A stretch of DNA of 63,841 nt from Paludibacteraceae bacterium (GCA_017646805.1 JAGCLW010000027.1:1-63841), one strand, 5' to 3'; shown: positions 1 through 10,487, counted from the first letter of the stretch. Notes: generated by a model from the letters alone, not told the origin. Translations and numbers: made by a program.

Positions 1-55
1 ATAATAATAAAATTTTAAAATGTTTTATAGTATTAGAATTATTTAAATTACAAAT

Positions 56-1144
56 TTATGCATGATGTTCCTCAATTTGAGAAAGACCAATAAATACAGA
101 AGAAAGAAGTGTAAAGACATACGCTTGAAGGAATGCTACCAACACTTCAAGTACTTGCATGAACAAAGAAAACAAACAAGAAAAGATTCCTACTCCGGTT
201 GCCACTCCCGTTCCTTGAGTATAGGCGAAAATAAATATCAATGACATAAACACCATTGCAATAATGTGACCTGCCATAATATTAGCAAAAAGACGAATCA
301 TCAAAGCTATTGGCTTAGTAAATACACCAACTATCTCAAGAACTGGCATCATTGGGATTGGAACTTTCAGCCACATCGGAGAAGCCGGAACAAGAAATAT
401 ATCTTTCCAATATTCTTTTGTCGCAAAAATATTCACAAACAAGAATGTGATTACGGCCAACACAAATGTAACTGCAATATTTCCTGTAACATTTGCCCCT
501 CCAGGGAAAATCGGAATCAATCCAAGTAAATTGTTTAACAAGATAAAAAAGAACACTGTCAATAAATAAGGGGAATAACGTGCATAATTCTTTCCTATAC
601 AAGGTTTAATTACTCCATCAAGAATAAACAACACGACAACTTCCATCACGCCTCTAAATCCACCCGGAGCTTTCATTGGTTCTTTTTTATAACAATGTGC
701 CATCCAGAGAAAAATAGAAAGCAGAATGATAGCAACAAGAATTATCGTAAAAACATTGCGAGTAATTGACATATCAAATGGTCTCACTTCTGACCTATCA
801 GGCAAAACTTCCACCACTTTCCCCTTATACTCACCTTCTGCCGGTATACGAAAACCTTCGTAAGAAGCATGTCCATGTTCAAATTTTGAAGAAAGAAATA
901 CAAACCAACCTCTATCTTGACTTTTAACAATTACTGGCAACGGAATAGAAATATGATGATCTCCAATTGCCGTCACATGAAATTCATATCCATCAAGAAT
1001 GTGATCAAAAATGAAATCCTTTGCATTGAATTCTTTCTTAGAATCTTCTTTCATTTGTTCTTTTTCGCTTGCCATCGCCGATGACACAAAAAACGAAAAC
1101 AACATCAAAAGAATCATCAATCCTTTATTAATTCTATGCTTCAT
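56..1144 (-). CDS. atpB: F1Fo ATP synthase subunit a (Fo proton channel)
   Basis: Membrane subunit a of the Fo sector, which provides the two proton (or sodium) half-channels next to the c-ring. The 362-residue product starts with a signal-like hydrophobic segment and a long polar N-terminal extension (to about residue 130), a layout known in Bacteroidota subunit a. Several membrane helices follow. The essential arginine is visible in the motif MIRLFANIMAGH (Arg at about residue 284). It lies 48 nt downstream of the small membrane protein of the same operon. The c-subunit gene would be expected just beyond the left edge. Assignment is secure. Confidence 0.97.
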   Translation of the reverse strand: MKHRINKGLMILLMLFSFFVSSAMASEKEQMKEDSKKEFNAKDFIFDHILDGYEFHVTAIGDHHISIPLPVIVKSQDRGWFVFLSSKFEHGHASYEGFRIPAEGEYKGKVVEVLPDRSEVRPFDMSITRNVFTIILVAIILLSIFLWMAHCYKKEPMKAPGGFRGVMEVVVLFILDGVIKPCIGKNYARYSPYLLTVFFFILLNNLLGLIPIFPGGANVTGNIAVTFVLAVITFLFVNIFATKEYWKDIFLVPASPMWLKVPIPMMPVLEIVGVFTKPIALMIRLFANIMAGHIIAMVFMSLIFIFAYTQGTGVATGVGIFSCLFSLFMQVLEVLVAFLQAYVFTLLSSVFIGLSQIEEHHA

Positions 1145-1192
1145 AATAATTTGACAATTAAAATTAAAATCATAATTGACTTAAACCATCAA

Positions 1193-1552
1193 CTATCTTT
1201 TATTTAGTTGTGCAAACAAAAGTGTTTCCATCACTAAATAAACAAAAAAGAATGTCAAAAAAGTAATAAGAAAAGCGACCACATTTGTGCCTACAACGAA
1301 AGCGTAAACAAACAAATATATCATTGACAATAGCAACCGAACCGATTTTATTCCCATCATTATTTTCACCCCATTTCCAACAAAGCTACTTTCAGCAAAT
1401 TTAAAAGCTACAGAGCCGAAAATAATAAAGAACAACGGTATGACAAACAAATAAGGGAACGCATATTGAGACAAAACGGTGTCAAACAAAACATCAGCTA
1501 CAATATACAAAAGCATCAATACGGTTACCAAAACCAAATACAACCGCTTCAT
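1193..1552 (-). CDS. small membrane protein of the ATP synthase operon
   Basis: A 119-residue protein with about four hydrophobic segments, lying between atpC and atpB on the same strand. It begins immediately after the atpC stop and ends with a TAG stop, which is useful evidence that TAG is a real stop in this genome. Position and size recall AtpI-like assembly factors that sit next to atpB in many bacteria, and Bacteroidota operons usually carry such a small unnamed protein here. The sequence itself shows no motif that proves an AtpI function, so a role in Fo or c-ring assembly is inferred from context. Confidence 0.8.
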   Translation of the reverse strand: MKRLYLVLVTVLMLLYIVADVLFDTVLSQYAFPYLFVIPLFFIIFGSVAFKFAESSFVGNGVKIMMGIKSVRLLLSMIYLFVYAFVVGTNVVAFLITFLTFFFVYLVMETLLFAQLNKR

Positions 1553-1795
1553 TTACAAAAGTTTTTCAACACAAATAGAAACCTCATTATTTCTCACTTC
1601 AACAAAACCTCCATCAACTTCAAACGAGATTTCGCCATCAACTCCGCGACAAGACACAAGCCCTCTCTCTATTGTCGAAATAAGAGCCGCATGATTTTCC
1701 CAAACGGTAAAAGACCCTTGTGTCCCGGGAATTGTAACTGATTCCACTTCTCCGTCAAAGACAACTTTTGTTGGTGATAATAAAAGCAATTTCAT
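1553..1795 (-). CDS. atpC: F1Fo ATP synthase subunit epsilon (short form)
   Basis: Central-stalk subunit of F1 that regulates ATP hydrolysis. At 80 residues it contains only the N-terminal beta-sandwich (opening with a typical LLLLSPTKVVFDGEVESV-type strand pair). The C-terminal inhibitory helices of longer epsilon subunits are missing, as is common in Bacteroidota. Six bases separate it from atpD, and the next gene starts directly after its stop. The lack of the helical domain suggests that epsilon-helix inhibition is absent. Confidence 0.95.
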   Translation of the reverse strand: MKLLLLSPTKVVFDGEVESVTIPGTQGSFTVWENHAALISTIERGLVSCRGVDGEISFEVDGGFVEVRNNEVSICVEKLL

Positions 1796-1800
1796 AACAT

Positions 1801-3321
<1,521 letters not shown>

Positions 3322-3402
3322 TTAAGATTTAAATGTTTTTTATCGATAAGAAATGCTTCTGAAAAACAAAGAAAAACTCTTTCTTTTTTAGCAAAAGCGG
3401 TT

Positions 3403-3432
3403 CAAATGTAAAGATTTTTTATTAAAAACAAA
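3403..3432 (-). promoter_or_regulatory. Bacteroidota-type promoter for the atp operon
   Basis: On the minus strand a -7 box TACATTTG (3403-3410) matches TAnnTTTG, and a TTTG -33 box (3429-3432) lies 18 nt upstream. It is oriented toward atpD and predicts a leader of about 85 nt. The surroundings are very AT-rich, so chance matches are possible. The rest of the 390-nt spacer 3313-3702 holds only the terminator of the neighbouring operon and no ORF of note. Confidence 0.5.
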
Positions 3433-3622
3433 AATAAATTCAAGTATTTTTTGCATTTTCATAACATTTTTATAGTTATTTTCTCATTTTTATAACATTT
3501 ATTAAGAAATAAATATTTTTCTCTATCAAAAAGGAAAAATAGACATAAAATACTCTTCAACATTTACCACATTTTTTGACTATACAACTTTGTACAAAAA
3601 GAAATTATATTCATAACCAAGC

Positions 3623-3667
3623 AAAAAAACACGATAACCCAAAGCAACAAGGATTATCGTGTTTTTT
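3623..3667 (-). terminator. intrinsic terminator of the carbonic anhydrase-like operon
   Basis: Inverted repeat: arms around AACACGATAACC and GG-A-TTATCGTGTT with an 11-nt loop, flanked by A and T runs. It lies 36 nt beyond the stop of the minus-strand gene ending at 3703, with a U-tract on the minus strand. Confidence 0.85.
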
Positions 3668-3702
3668 ATGACACAAGAGAAAAAAAATTATTTTTTATTT
3701 TT

Positions 3703-4200
3703 TCAATGATATTGAGAATAATGTTCGGCACTTAAAATAGCGTTTTGTTTTGTTTTGATAGGATCCAACGTTTTTACTTGTCGTGCCGGCACTCCTGCCC
3801 AAAGCGTGTATGGAGGAATAATCGTATTTTCTAAAACTACCGCTCCTGCAGCAATAATTGCACCTTCTCCTACTTCAACATTATCCATCACAATACTACC
3901 CATTCCGACCAACACATAATCGTGAAGATTACATCCATGCAAAATTGCTCGATGTCCTACCGTAACATAATCTCCAACCCAAACCATCGACTTCCCCGAA
4001 GAGGCATGAATCACAGATAAATCTTGAATATTCGAATACTTTCCGACCGTTATACTTCCTACATCTCCTCGAAGTACAGATCCATACCAAACACTTGATC
4101 CACAACCGATAACAACCTCACCAATCAACGTTGCGTTTTCTGCCACAAAAGTTTGATTATGCACTTGAGGAATTTTATCTAAAAAAGGTTTTAAAATCAT
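3703..4200 (-). CDS. gamma-carbonic anhydrase family hexapeptide protein
   Basis: A 165-residue left-handed beta-helix protein of the gamma-carbonic anhydrase / PaaY / YrdA family. Hexapeptide-repeat turns run through the middle, with likely metal-binding histidines in VIHASSG, VTVGHRAILHG and the HGCNLHD segment. A C-terminal ASPAR-like element (GVPARQVKTLD) is typical. Zinc binding is likely; carbonic anhydrase activity is uncertain, since many family members have other or unknown roles. Its ATG overlaps the stop of the upstream TlpA-like gene (ATGA, 4 nt), so the two are translationally coupled. Confidence 0.9.
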   Translation of the reverse strand: MILKPFLDKIPQVHNQTFVAENATLIGEVVIGCGSSVWYGSVLRGDVGSITVGKYSNIQDLSVIHASSGKSMVWVGDYVTVGHRAILHGCNLHDYVLVGMGSIVMDNVEVGEGAIIAAGAVVLENTIIPPYTLWAGVPARQVKTLDPIKTKQNAILSAEHYSQYH

Positions 4201-5627
4201 TTTTCTTTTTCCATTTCATCAAACATATCGATAATACGACCCAAAGATTCTACTCCAAATCGTTTGGCAATAATTTTTTTGTTTGCGTCGAGAAGATATT
4301 CGGAAGGCGTAGTGGAAGTGTCAAAAAACTGCCAATAATATGAATCTCGATTAGGATCCCAAGCGTTGATCCATTGCGTCATTTTGTGTTCGTTCAAGAA
4401 ATCGTCCCACTCTTTTTTATCCGTCATCAAATAAACCGCAACTACTTCAAGTCCTTTGTTTTTATATTGTTGATAAACGTTGTTATACAATTTTGGCGTT
4501 GCCACTTTGCAATGCCCGCAAGATGGTTCATAAAAATACAACAACGTATATTTTGATTTTATATCATAAAGATGAAATGGCGTTCCATCATGTTTGACTA
4601 AAGGCATGTTGCGAGCTTGCATTCCAATCAAATTGTATCGCGATTTATTTGCTTCTTTCAACACATTTGACAAAATCGTAGAATCCGCCCAAAACGCTTT
4701 TCCGGTCGAATAATAACGATCCGAAAGTTCTACAAGCAGTCGATCCATTCCCATCATTTTACTTGACACGGCATGCGAAATCATAAAATTAGTCATGAGC
4801 GAAAATGTCATCGAATCCGACTCTGTTTTTTCTATCAATTTTATCGCTTCTTGAGTTATTGTATCCGGATGTTGAGGAAGCCATTTAGTCAAAAAATCCG
4901 TCAATTTTTTATGTAATACATTTATTCTCCACGAACGAACGTCTGCGACATCAATGTTGTCAAAAAAATGTGCTTTGGCATACATATATCGTTTTCGTTG
5001 AAAATTTTCATCTGAAAAATCTCCTTTAGCCAACGAATCCGGCAACGTAGGTTGTTGCATCGCACGAAGAAATACAGCCAACATATTATTTTCATTTGAT
5101 TCAATCAAGTTTTTTTGGTATGTCAATACTTGATCATTAAGGTTGGATAATTCTTTTTTCAAATTCTCCTCTTCTTTCGAACCTTTTTTGGCATCTTTCA
5201 ATTGTGCAACAAGATGTTTTTGTTTTTTTTGTGCATCAGAAATATATCGCCCCACAGCAAGATATTTTTCCGTTTGAGAAGCTCCAACCACAGCGAAATT
5301 GTCTATTATCGCTTGCGATGTAGTATCTTTAATTGTCACTGCAAATTCTTGATCATCAGCACCAATCAAAAACTCGTATGGCACATGATTTTCATGAAGA
5401 TAAATCATATACAATCCTTCGTCAAGTTTTTCTTTGTCAGAAAAAAAACCGACTCCTTTCGGATCCAATTTTGTTGTATCTTTGGAATAAATTTTTCCGT
5501 TTAAATATCCTGCCAAATAAACTTCTTGATTAGCCAATTGCGGAATTGAAATATCAATTCTAAACCCTTGAGCAAAGCCAACAACGGCAAATAAAATCAA
5601 ATAAAATGTCGTATATATTTTTTTCAT
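4197..5627 (-). CDS. TlpA-like thiol-disulfide oxidoreductase with large N-terminal region
   Basis: A 476-residue secreted or envelope protein. It has an N-terminal signal peptide ending near VVGFAQG, a beta-rich N-terminal domain resembling DUF4369, a charged helical region with predicted coiled coil (about 125-170), a long helical middle section and a C-terminal thioredoxin fold with the active site CGHC at residues 370-373. The cis-proline loop is TTPSEY. Such proteins are common in Bacteroidota and act in the periplasm, probably on disulfides of exported proteins. It precedes and overlaps the carbonic anhydrase-like gene; aminopeptidase P lies 15 nt upstream. Confidence 0.88.
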   Translation of the reverse strand: MKKIYTTFYLILFAVVGFAQGFRIDISIPQLANQEVYLAGYLNGKIYSKDTTKLDPKGVGFFSDKEKLDEGLYMIYLHENHVPYEFLIGADDQEFAVTIKDTTSQAIIDNFAVVGASQTEKYLAVGRYISDAQKKQKHLVAQLKDAKKGSKEEENLKKELSNLNDQVLTYQKNLIESNENNMLAVFLRAMQQPTLPDSLAKGDFSDENFQRKRYMYAKAHFFDNIDVADVRSWRINVLHKKLTDFLTKWLPQHPDTITQEAIKLIEKTESDSMTFSLMTNFMISHAVSSKMMGMDRLLVELSDRYYSTGKAFWADSTILSNVLKEANKSRYNLIGMQARNMPLVKHDGTPFHLYDIKSKYTLLYFYEPSCGHCKVATPKLYNNVYQQYKNKGLEVVAVYLMTDKKEWDDFLNEHKMTQWINAWDPNRDSYYWQFFDTSTTPSEYLLDANKKIIAKRFGVESLGRIIDMFDEMEKEK

Positions 5628-5642
5628 ATAAAATTTATTTTA

Positions 5643-7292
5643 TTAACCTAATTTTTGAATCGGCACTTGAGTGAGAACTTCAAAACAAAGAAAATCTTCA
5701 GAAACAGACGATGTTTTTACCAACAATTGATTTTCTATCCGAATCCCATACTCTCCCGACTTATAATATCCGGGTTCATTGCTCACAATCATTCCTGCTT
5801 GAAGAGGAACTTCTATAACTCGTTGACTGATATTTTGTGGTCCTTCATGGACACACAAACATTGTCCAATCCCATGACCTGTTCCGTGTCCGTAATTTAA
5901 TCCCAACTGCCAAAGAAATTGACGAGCCAACACATCTAAATGAAATCCGCATGTTCCTTTCGGAAAAACAATCTTAGACAACGCTTCGTTTCCCTTTCTA
6001 ACCGCTTCATAATTTTGACTCATTTCTTCGGTCAAATCGCCTAAACAATACGTTCGCGTAATGTCCGTTGTTCCCTCCAAATAATGCCCGCCGGAATCTA
6101 TCAACAAAAATCCACGAGACTCAATCTTTTTATTTGTTTTTGGCGTTGCCGAATAATGCACTATCGCTCCATGCTCGGCATACGCCACAATCGGAGCAAA
6201 ACTTTCGCTCAAAAAACCATCTTGTTGTTGACGAAAAAACAATAATTTTTCAGCCACGCTAATCTCCGTCAAATCCTCCTTGTTTTGCAACGCTTCAAAC
6301 AACCATTTTTCAAAAGCCATAATCGCTTTTGCATCTTTTTTCATTGCCAAACGAAGATTCTTTATTTCTGTTTCATTTTTAATCGCTTTCATTTCACCAA
6401 CAAGAGACAATCCTTCATACCCGACTTTCTTAATCAATGAAAATATAGCGACTGACAAAACTTTTGAATCATAACATAAATACAAATCTTCCTTCTCAAT
6501 TTCTTGCAAAACACAATTTTTGAAGTATTGCTTTATTTCTATATTATTTTCTTCAAGATATGCTTTGACTTTTGGAGATAATTTCTGCTCATCTACATAC
6601 AAAACGACTTGCTTTTGAGACACTAACAAATAGGCGTAAAAAACCGGAGTGTAGGCAACATCTGAACCTCTCAAATTCAACAACCAAGCTATTTCGTCAA
6701 GTTTTGAAACAATTGTATAAGAATCTGTTCTTTTTGATTTTTCAATCATCAATTTTCTCAATCGTTCAATTTTTTGTCCAACAGATTCTCCGGCAAAATT
6801 TTCTTCATAAATCCAAATTTCTCCTGATGGCATCAATGGACGATCAATCCAAAACTCATCGTAATCAACATTAAAACGATTGCAAATTCCTCCCAAATGT
6901 GTGATTTCTGTAACAAATTTTTTCTCCCAATCAACAGAAATAAAAGAAAAATCATAACCCACCAACAATTCTTTCGTCTCTGTTTTTTGCGAAAAAATCC
7001 ATTCCGCCACCGAAGGAGTTTGCTCTTCGCCGTCTCTCATCAATAAAATTCCGGAATCTTGCAGTTCTATTTCCGCTTGCAAATAATAACGCGAATCCGT
7101 CCAAAGTGCAGATTCTTTTTTCCCAACAACAAGAGTTCCCGCACTTCCCGTAAAACCAGACACTACTTTCCGAAACTGAAAACTCTCTGCCACATATTCG
7201 GACATGTGAGGATCGATCGATGGAATAATCATCGCATCAAGATTATTTACTTGCAAATAATTCTGAATTTTTTTCAACAAATAATATTCCAT
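5643..7292 (-). CDS. aminopeptidase P family metallopeptidase (Xaa-Pro)
   Basis: Cytoplasmic M24 peptidase that removes N-terminal residues preceding proline. The 549-residue protein has the two creatinase-type N-terminal domains followed by the pita-bread catalytic domain. Metal ligands are visible: Asp in LLIDSGGHYLEGTTDITRT, His in GTGHGIG, Glu in SNEPGYY and Glu in RIENQ. It lies downstream of dnaN, separated by a terminator, and upstream of the TlpA-like gene with a 15-nt gap. Confidence 0.95.
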   Translation of the reverse strand: MEYYLLKKIQNYLQVNNLDAMIIPSIDPHMSEYVAESFQFRKVVSGFTGSAGTLVVGKKESALWTDSRYYLQAEIELQDSGILLMRDGEEQTPSVAEWIFSQKTETKELLVGYDFSFISVDWEKKFVTEITHLGGICNRFNVDYDEFWIDRPLMPSGEIWIYEENFAGESVGQKIERLRKLMIEKSKRTDSYTIVSKLDEIAWLLNLRGSDVAYTPVFYAYLLVSQKQVVLYVDEQKLSPKVKAYLEENNIEIKQYFKNCVLQEIEKEDLYLCYDSKVLSVAIFSLIKKVGYEGLSLVGEMKAIKNETEIKNLRLAMKKDAKAIMAFEKWLFEALQNKEDLTEISVAEKLLFFRQQQDGFLSESFAPIVAYAEHGAIVHYSATPKTNKKIESRGFLLIDSGGHYLEGTTDITRTYCLGDLTEEMSQNYEAVRKGNEALSKIVFPKGTCGFHLDVLARQFLWQLGLNYGHGTGHGIGQCLCVHEGPQNISQRVIEVPLQAGMIVSNEPGYYKSGEYGIRIENQLLVKTSSVSEDFLCFEVLTQVPIQKLG

Positions 7293-7308
7293 CTTTTTCT
7301 CATTTCAA

Positions 7309-7342
7309 AAAAAAAGGAATGGGGCAATCCCCATCCCCTTTT
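7309..7342 (-). terminator. intrinsic terminator after dnaN
   Basis: On the minus strand a stem built from AAAGGGGATGGGG and CCCCATTCCTTT (one internal mismatch) encloses a 3-4 nt loop and is followed by a long U-run. It lies 30 nt past the dnaN stop. Confidence 0.88.
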
Positions 7343-7371
7343 AGTATTTTTAGTTCTAAATGTTTCTCTTT

Positions 7372-8493
7372 TTAATCATTCAAAATCATTGGCATAACAA
7401 GTGACAATAATTCTGTATTTTCAACATTTTCTACCGGCAAAATAAGTCCGGCACGCGAACTATCGACAAGCGAAATAACAATCTCATTCGAATCAATATT
7501 TTTAACTATTGACTGAATAAATTTTGCTTTGAATCCGATACGAATTGGTTCTCCGTCGTATTGACAAACCATCGTTTCTTTTGCCGCTACAGAAAATTCT
7601 AAATCATCTGCCGAAATCTCCATTTTACCTGCCGAAATCTCAAATTTCATCAATTCCGTCGCATCATTTGCATAAATAGACACACGACGAACTGCCGAAA
7701 GGAAAGATTGACGATCTACAATAATTTTTTTATCATTGTTTGTTGGAATAACAGCGTTATAATTTGGATATTTTCCTTCAATTTGGCGACAAACAAGCGT
7801 AAAATTCACCAATTCTATCAAAATATTTTTAGAATCAAACGTAATCTTCACTTCTTCTTCATCTTTCAAAACCGAAAGAATTGCATTCGCCGGTTTTTTA
7901 CTCAAAATAAAAGACGTAGGAGATTCGTTTTCAACCCCACAAACAGTGTAGCGAACCAACTTATGTGCATCTGTCGCAACCATCGTAAATTTATCTGTTG
8001 CAATATCAAAATAAACCCCCGTCATAATCGGACGCATATCATCATCTGCCGCTGCGAAAAGTGTTTTTTGTATACCATTACGCAAAACTTTCGCACTCAT
8101 TTTGATGCTTTGTTTATCTTCTGATAAAGTAGGAAGAGTAGGATATTCCAATCCATTTTGCCCTATCAAATTATAATTTCCGTTCATTGCTTCCATTTTA
8201 ATCGACAAATTTTCATTATCGATATAAAATGTAATTGGTTGTTCCGGAAATTCAGCCAAAGTATCAAGCAATAATTTACTTTGAATCGCCACTTTCCCAT
8301 CAGAATCAGAACTAACAAGTTCCATTGAAGTTACAAGCGTTGTCTCAGCATCAGATGCGGTCATTGTCAAAGTCGTTCCTTGAATGTCGAACAAAAAACT
8401 TTCAAGAATTGCCAACGATGCTTTAGATGGGACAACCGATTTTATTTGTTGCAATTTGGCATATAAAGCCGAACTAGATACTACGAATTTCAT
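7372..8493 (-). CDS. dnaN: DNA polymerase III sliding clamp (beta subunit)
   Basis: Processivity clamp of the replicase, 373 residues with the three-fold repeated clamp domain. The start chosen is the ATG of MKFVVSSSALY (8493). An upstream in-frame methionine at 8526 would add 11 residues unlike the family and would lie inside the promoter -7 box, so it is rejected. The C-terminus ends LSLVMPMILN, the usual hydrophobic clamp tail (MPMRL-type). It is a stand-alone gene here: neither dnaA nor recF is adjacent, so no origin is implied. Confidence 0.98.
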   Translation of the reverse strand: MKFVVSSSALYAKLQQIKSVVPSKASLAILESFLFDIQGTTLTMTASDAETTLVTSMELVSSDSDGKVAIQSKLLLDTLAEFPEQPITFYIDNENLSIKMEAMNGNYNLIGQNGLEYPTLPTLSEDKQSIKMSAKVLRNGIQKTLFAAADDDMRPIMTGVYFDIATDKFTMVATDAHKLVRYTVCGVENESPTSFILSKKPANAILSVLKDEEEVKITFDSKNILIELVNFTLVCRQIEGKYPNYNAVIPTNNDKKIIVDRQSFLSAVRRVSIYANDATELMKFEISAGKMEISADDLEFSVAAKETMVCQYDGEPIRIGFKAKFIQSIVKNIDSNEIVISLVDSSRAGLILPVENVENTELLSLVMPMILND

Positions 8494-8525
8494 AAGAAAA
8501 ATTTTATTTTTTATACTAAAACACA

Positions 8526-8533
8526 CAAAGATA
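8526..8533 (-). promoter_or_regulatory. -7 promoter box upstream of dnaN
   Basis: TATCTTTG on the minus strand, a perfect TAnnTTTG -7 box, 33 nt upstream of the dnaN ATG. No clear TTTG -33 box is seen at the expected distance. It supports the shorter dnaN start. Confidence 0.6.
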
Positions 8534-8613
8534 AATGTTTTTTTTTATATCACATCAATAATCTCCAATTTTCTTTAATTAAAAAACATTCCTTTATCTC
8601 CACAAAAAAATGT

Positions 8614-8641
8614 TATCTTTGTACGTTTTTTTTCGTACAAA
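8614..8641 (+). promoter_or_regulatory. glyS promoter with overlapping palindrome
   Basis: TATCTTTG (8614-8621) is a perfect -7 box 39 nt upstream of the glyS ATG. A perfect 8-bp inverted repeat, TTTGTACG (8618-8625) and CGTACAAA (8634-8641), separated by eight T residues, overlaps the box and the predicted transcription start. It could be an operator or form a 5' hairpin. Confidence 0.55.
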
Positions 8642-8659
8642 CTAATAAAAAAATAAATT

Positions 8660-10207
8660 ATGGCTTCACAAGAAGATGTATTTAAAAAATTAGTCGCTCA
8701 TTGCAAAGAATACGGATTTGTATTTCCTTCTTCTGAAATTTACGATGGATTAGGTGCCGTATACGACTATGGACAAATGGGTGTTGAACTCAAAAATAAC
8801 ATCAAAAAATATTGGTACGACAGCATGACTCTTTTGCATGAAAACATTGTCGGTATTGATGCGGCAATCTTTATGCACCCAACAACGTGGAAAGCTTCCG
8901 GTCATGTTGATGCATTCAATGATCCTTTGATCGACAATAAAGACAGCAAGAAACGTTATCGTGCAGACGTTCTCATTGAAGAACAAATTGCAAAATACGA
9001 AGAAAAGATAGAAAAAGAGTGCAATAAAGCAGCGAAGAAATTTGGAGATTCTTTTGACAAAGCAATGTTTTTCGAAACAAATTCTCGTGTCAAAGAATAT
9101 GTTACCAAAAAAGAAAATTTACATACTCGCTTCGCAAAAGCTCTAAACGATAACGATCTTGCAGAACTCAAACAAATCATCATTGACGAAGAAATCGTTT
9201 GCCCAATTAGTGGAACAAAAAATTGGACTGATGTCCGTCAATTCAACCTTATGTTCTCAACCGAAATGGGAGCTTCTGCAGATGGTGCTATGAAAGTTTA
9301 TTTACGTCCGGAAACCGCACAAGGAATTTTCGTCAATTATCTAAATGTTCAAAAAACAGGACGAATGAAAATCCCTTTTGGTATTGCTCAAATCGGGAAA
9401 GCTTTTCGTAACGAAATCGTTGCTCGTCAATTTGTATTTCGCATGCGAGAATTTGAACAAATGGAAATGCAATTTTTTGTAAAACCGGGAACAGAATTAG
9501 AATGGTTTGACAAATGGAAACAAACTCGACTAAAATGGCATAAAGCACTCGGATTGGGAGATCACAAATATCGTTTTCACGACCACGACAAATTGGCTCA
9601 TTATGCAAATGCCGCAACAGACATTGAGTTTGAAATGCCTTTTGGATTCAAAGAAGTTGAAGGAATCCATTCTCGTACCGACTTTGATTTGAGTCAACAT
9701 TCAAAATATTCCGGCAAAAAAATAGAATATTTTGATCCGGAAATCAACCAAAGTTACACGCCATACGTCATTGAAACTTCAATCGGTGTTGATCGTATGT
9801 TCCTCAGCGTAATGGCTGCAGCATACAATGAAGAACAACTTGAAAATGGAGAAACTCGTGTAGTTCTCAATCTTCCTCCGGCATTGGCTCCAATCAAAGC
9901 TTGCATAATGCCATTGGTAAAAAAAGATGGACTTCCTGAAAAAGCAAAAGAAATCATCAACGATCTAAAATTTGATTTCCGTTGCCAATACGACGAAAAA
10001 GATAGTATTGGAAAACGTTATCGTCGTCAAGACGCTATCGGAACTCCATTTTGCATTACGGTTGATCATGACACGCTCAACGACAATTGCGTGACTATTC
10101 GTCATCGCGACACAATGCTACAAGAACGTGTTTCTATTGCAAATCTTGCAAATATCATCAATCAAAAAGTATCAATGAAAGATTTATTCAAAAATCAATT
10201 GATATAA
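8660..10207 (+). CDS. glyS: glycyl-tRNA synthetase (class II, eukaryote-like dimeric type)
   Basis: Charges tRNA-Gly with glycine. The 515-residue protein is the single-chain alpha2 type, with class II motifs: motif 2 around FRNEIVARQFVFRMREFEQ and a C-terminal anticodon-binding domain (ALAPIKACIMPL onward). N-terminal catalytic segments include VFPSSEIYDGLGAVYDYG. The start at 8660 follows a perfect -7 box. The gene is monocistronic and ends at an intrinsic terminator. Confidence 0.98.
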   Translation: MASQEDVFKKLVAHCKEYGFVFPSSEIYDGLGAVYDYGQMGVELKNNIKKYWYDSMTLLHENIVGIDAAIFMHPTTWKASGHVDAFNDPLIDNKDSKKRYRADVLIEEQIAKYEEKIEKECNKAAKKFGDSFDKAMFFETNSRVKEYVTKKENLHTRFAKALNDNDLAELKQIIIDEEIVCPISGTKNWTDVRQFNLMFSTEMGASADGAMKVYLRPETAQGIFVNYLNVQKTGRMKIPFGIAQIGKAFRNEIVARQFVFRMREFEQMEMQFFVKPGTELEWFDKWKQTRLKWHKALGLGDHKYRFHDHDKLAHYANAATDIEFEMPFGFKEVEGIHSRTDFDLSQHSKYSGKKIEYFDPEINQSYTPYVIETSIGVDRMFLSVMAAAYNEEQLENGETRVVLNLPPALAPIKACIMPLVKKDGLPEKAKEIINDLKFDFRCQYDEKDSIGKRYRRQDAIGTPFCITVDHDTLNDNCVTIRHRDTMLQERVSIANLANIINQKVSMKDLFKNQLI

Positions 10208-10228
10208 ATCAAAATTTCAATAAAAAAG

Positions 10229-10255
10229 AAAAAGGAGACGTTGTCTCCTTTTTTT
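10229..10255 (+). terminator. intrinsic terminator of glyS
   Basis: Perfect stem AAAAAGGAGAC / GTCTCCTTTTT with a GTT loop followed by T residues, about 20 nt after the glyS stop. Confidence 0.92.
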
Positions 10256-10265
10256 ATATTCTACA

Positions 10266-10360
10266 CAAAAAAACGAAGGTAAGATATTACTACCTTACCT
10301 CCTAAAACCAGAAAAAACACACTTATTATCAATCCTTTAAAGCTAACGCCCTCAAGAATC
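10266..10360 (-). ncRNA. candidate small RNA between glyS and the ACT gene
   Basis: A predicted transcript of about 95 nt on the minus strand with no ORF. It has a consensus promoter (see 10365-10396) and ends in an intrinsic terminator: arms 10294-10302 and 10275-10283 (9 bp with one G-U pair), a 10-nt loop and seven U residues. The 5' half (around GATTCTTGAGGGCGTTAGC) is richer in GC than the surrounding spacer. It is antisense to no gene and lies between two convergent terminators. I do not recognise a known RNA family. Confidence 0.6.
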
Positions 10361-10364
10361 ACTA

Positions 10365-10396
10365 CAAAGATAAATTAAGAATATTTAAGAACCAAA
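10365..10396 (-). promoter_or_regulatory. consensus promoter of the candidate small RNA
   Basis: Minus strand: -33 TTTG (10393-10396), a 20-nt spacer and -7 TATCTTTG (10365-10372), an exact match to the Bacteroidota sigma-ABfr consensus. It is not located upstream of any protein gene; it fires into the 10266-10360 segment. Confidence 0.7.
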
Positions 10397-10487
10397 TAAT
10401 TCAAATAAAAAAACCGCAAAAATAAAAACAAAACGGACAAAACAGACAATAAAACGGACAAACACAAATATAAATCTACCATTTCGC

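Noticed and set aside
3585..3606. Match to phage lambda att-core-like sequence (ACAACTTTGTACAAAAAG)
   Set aside because: Short AT-rich similarity with no integrase, no tRNA and no mobile-element genes nearby; most likely chance.
7372..8493. Chromosomal origin near dnaN
   Set aside because: dnaN is alone: dnaA, recF and gyrB are missing next to it and no DnaA-box cluster was seen in the flanking spacers. In Bacteroidota dnaN is often not at the origin.
10425..10463. Repeated AACGGACAAA-like words after glyS, possible CRISPR or iterons
   Set aside because: Only two or three imperfect short copies with no regular spacing, no cas genes and no replication genes.
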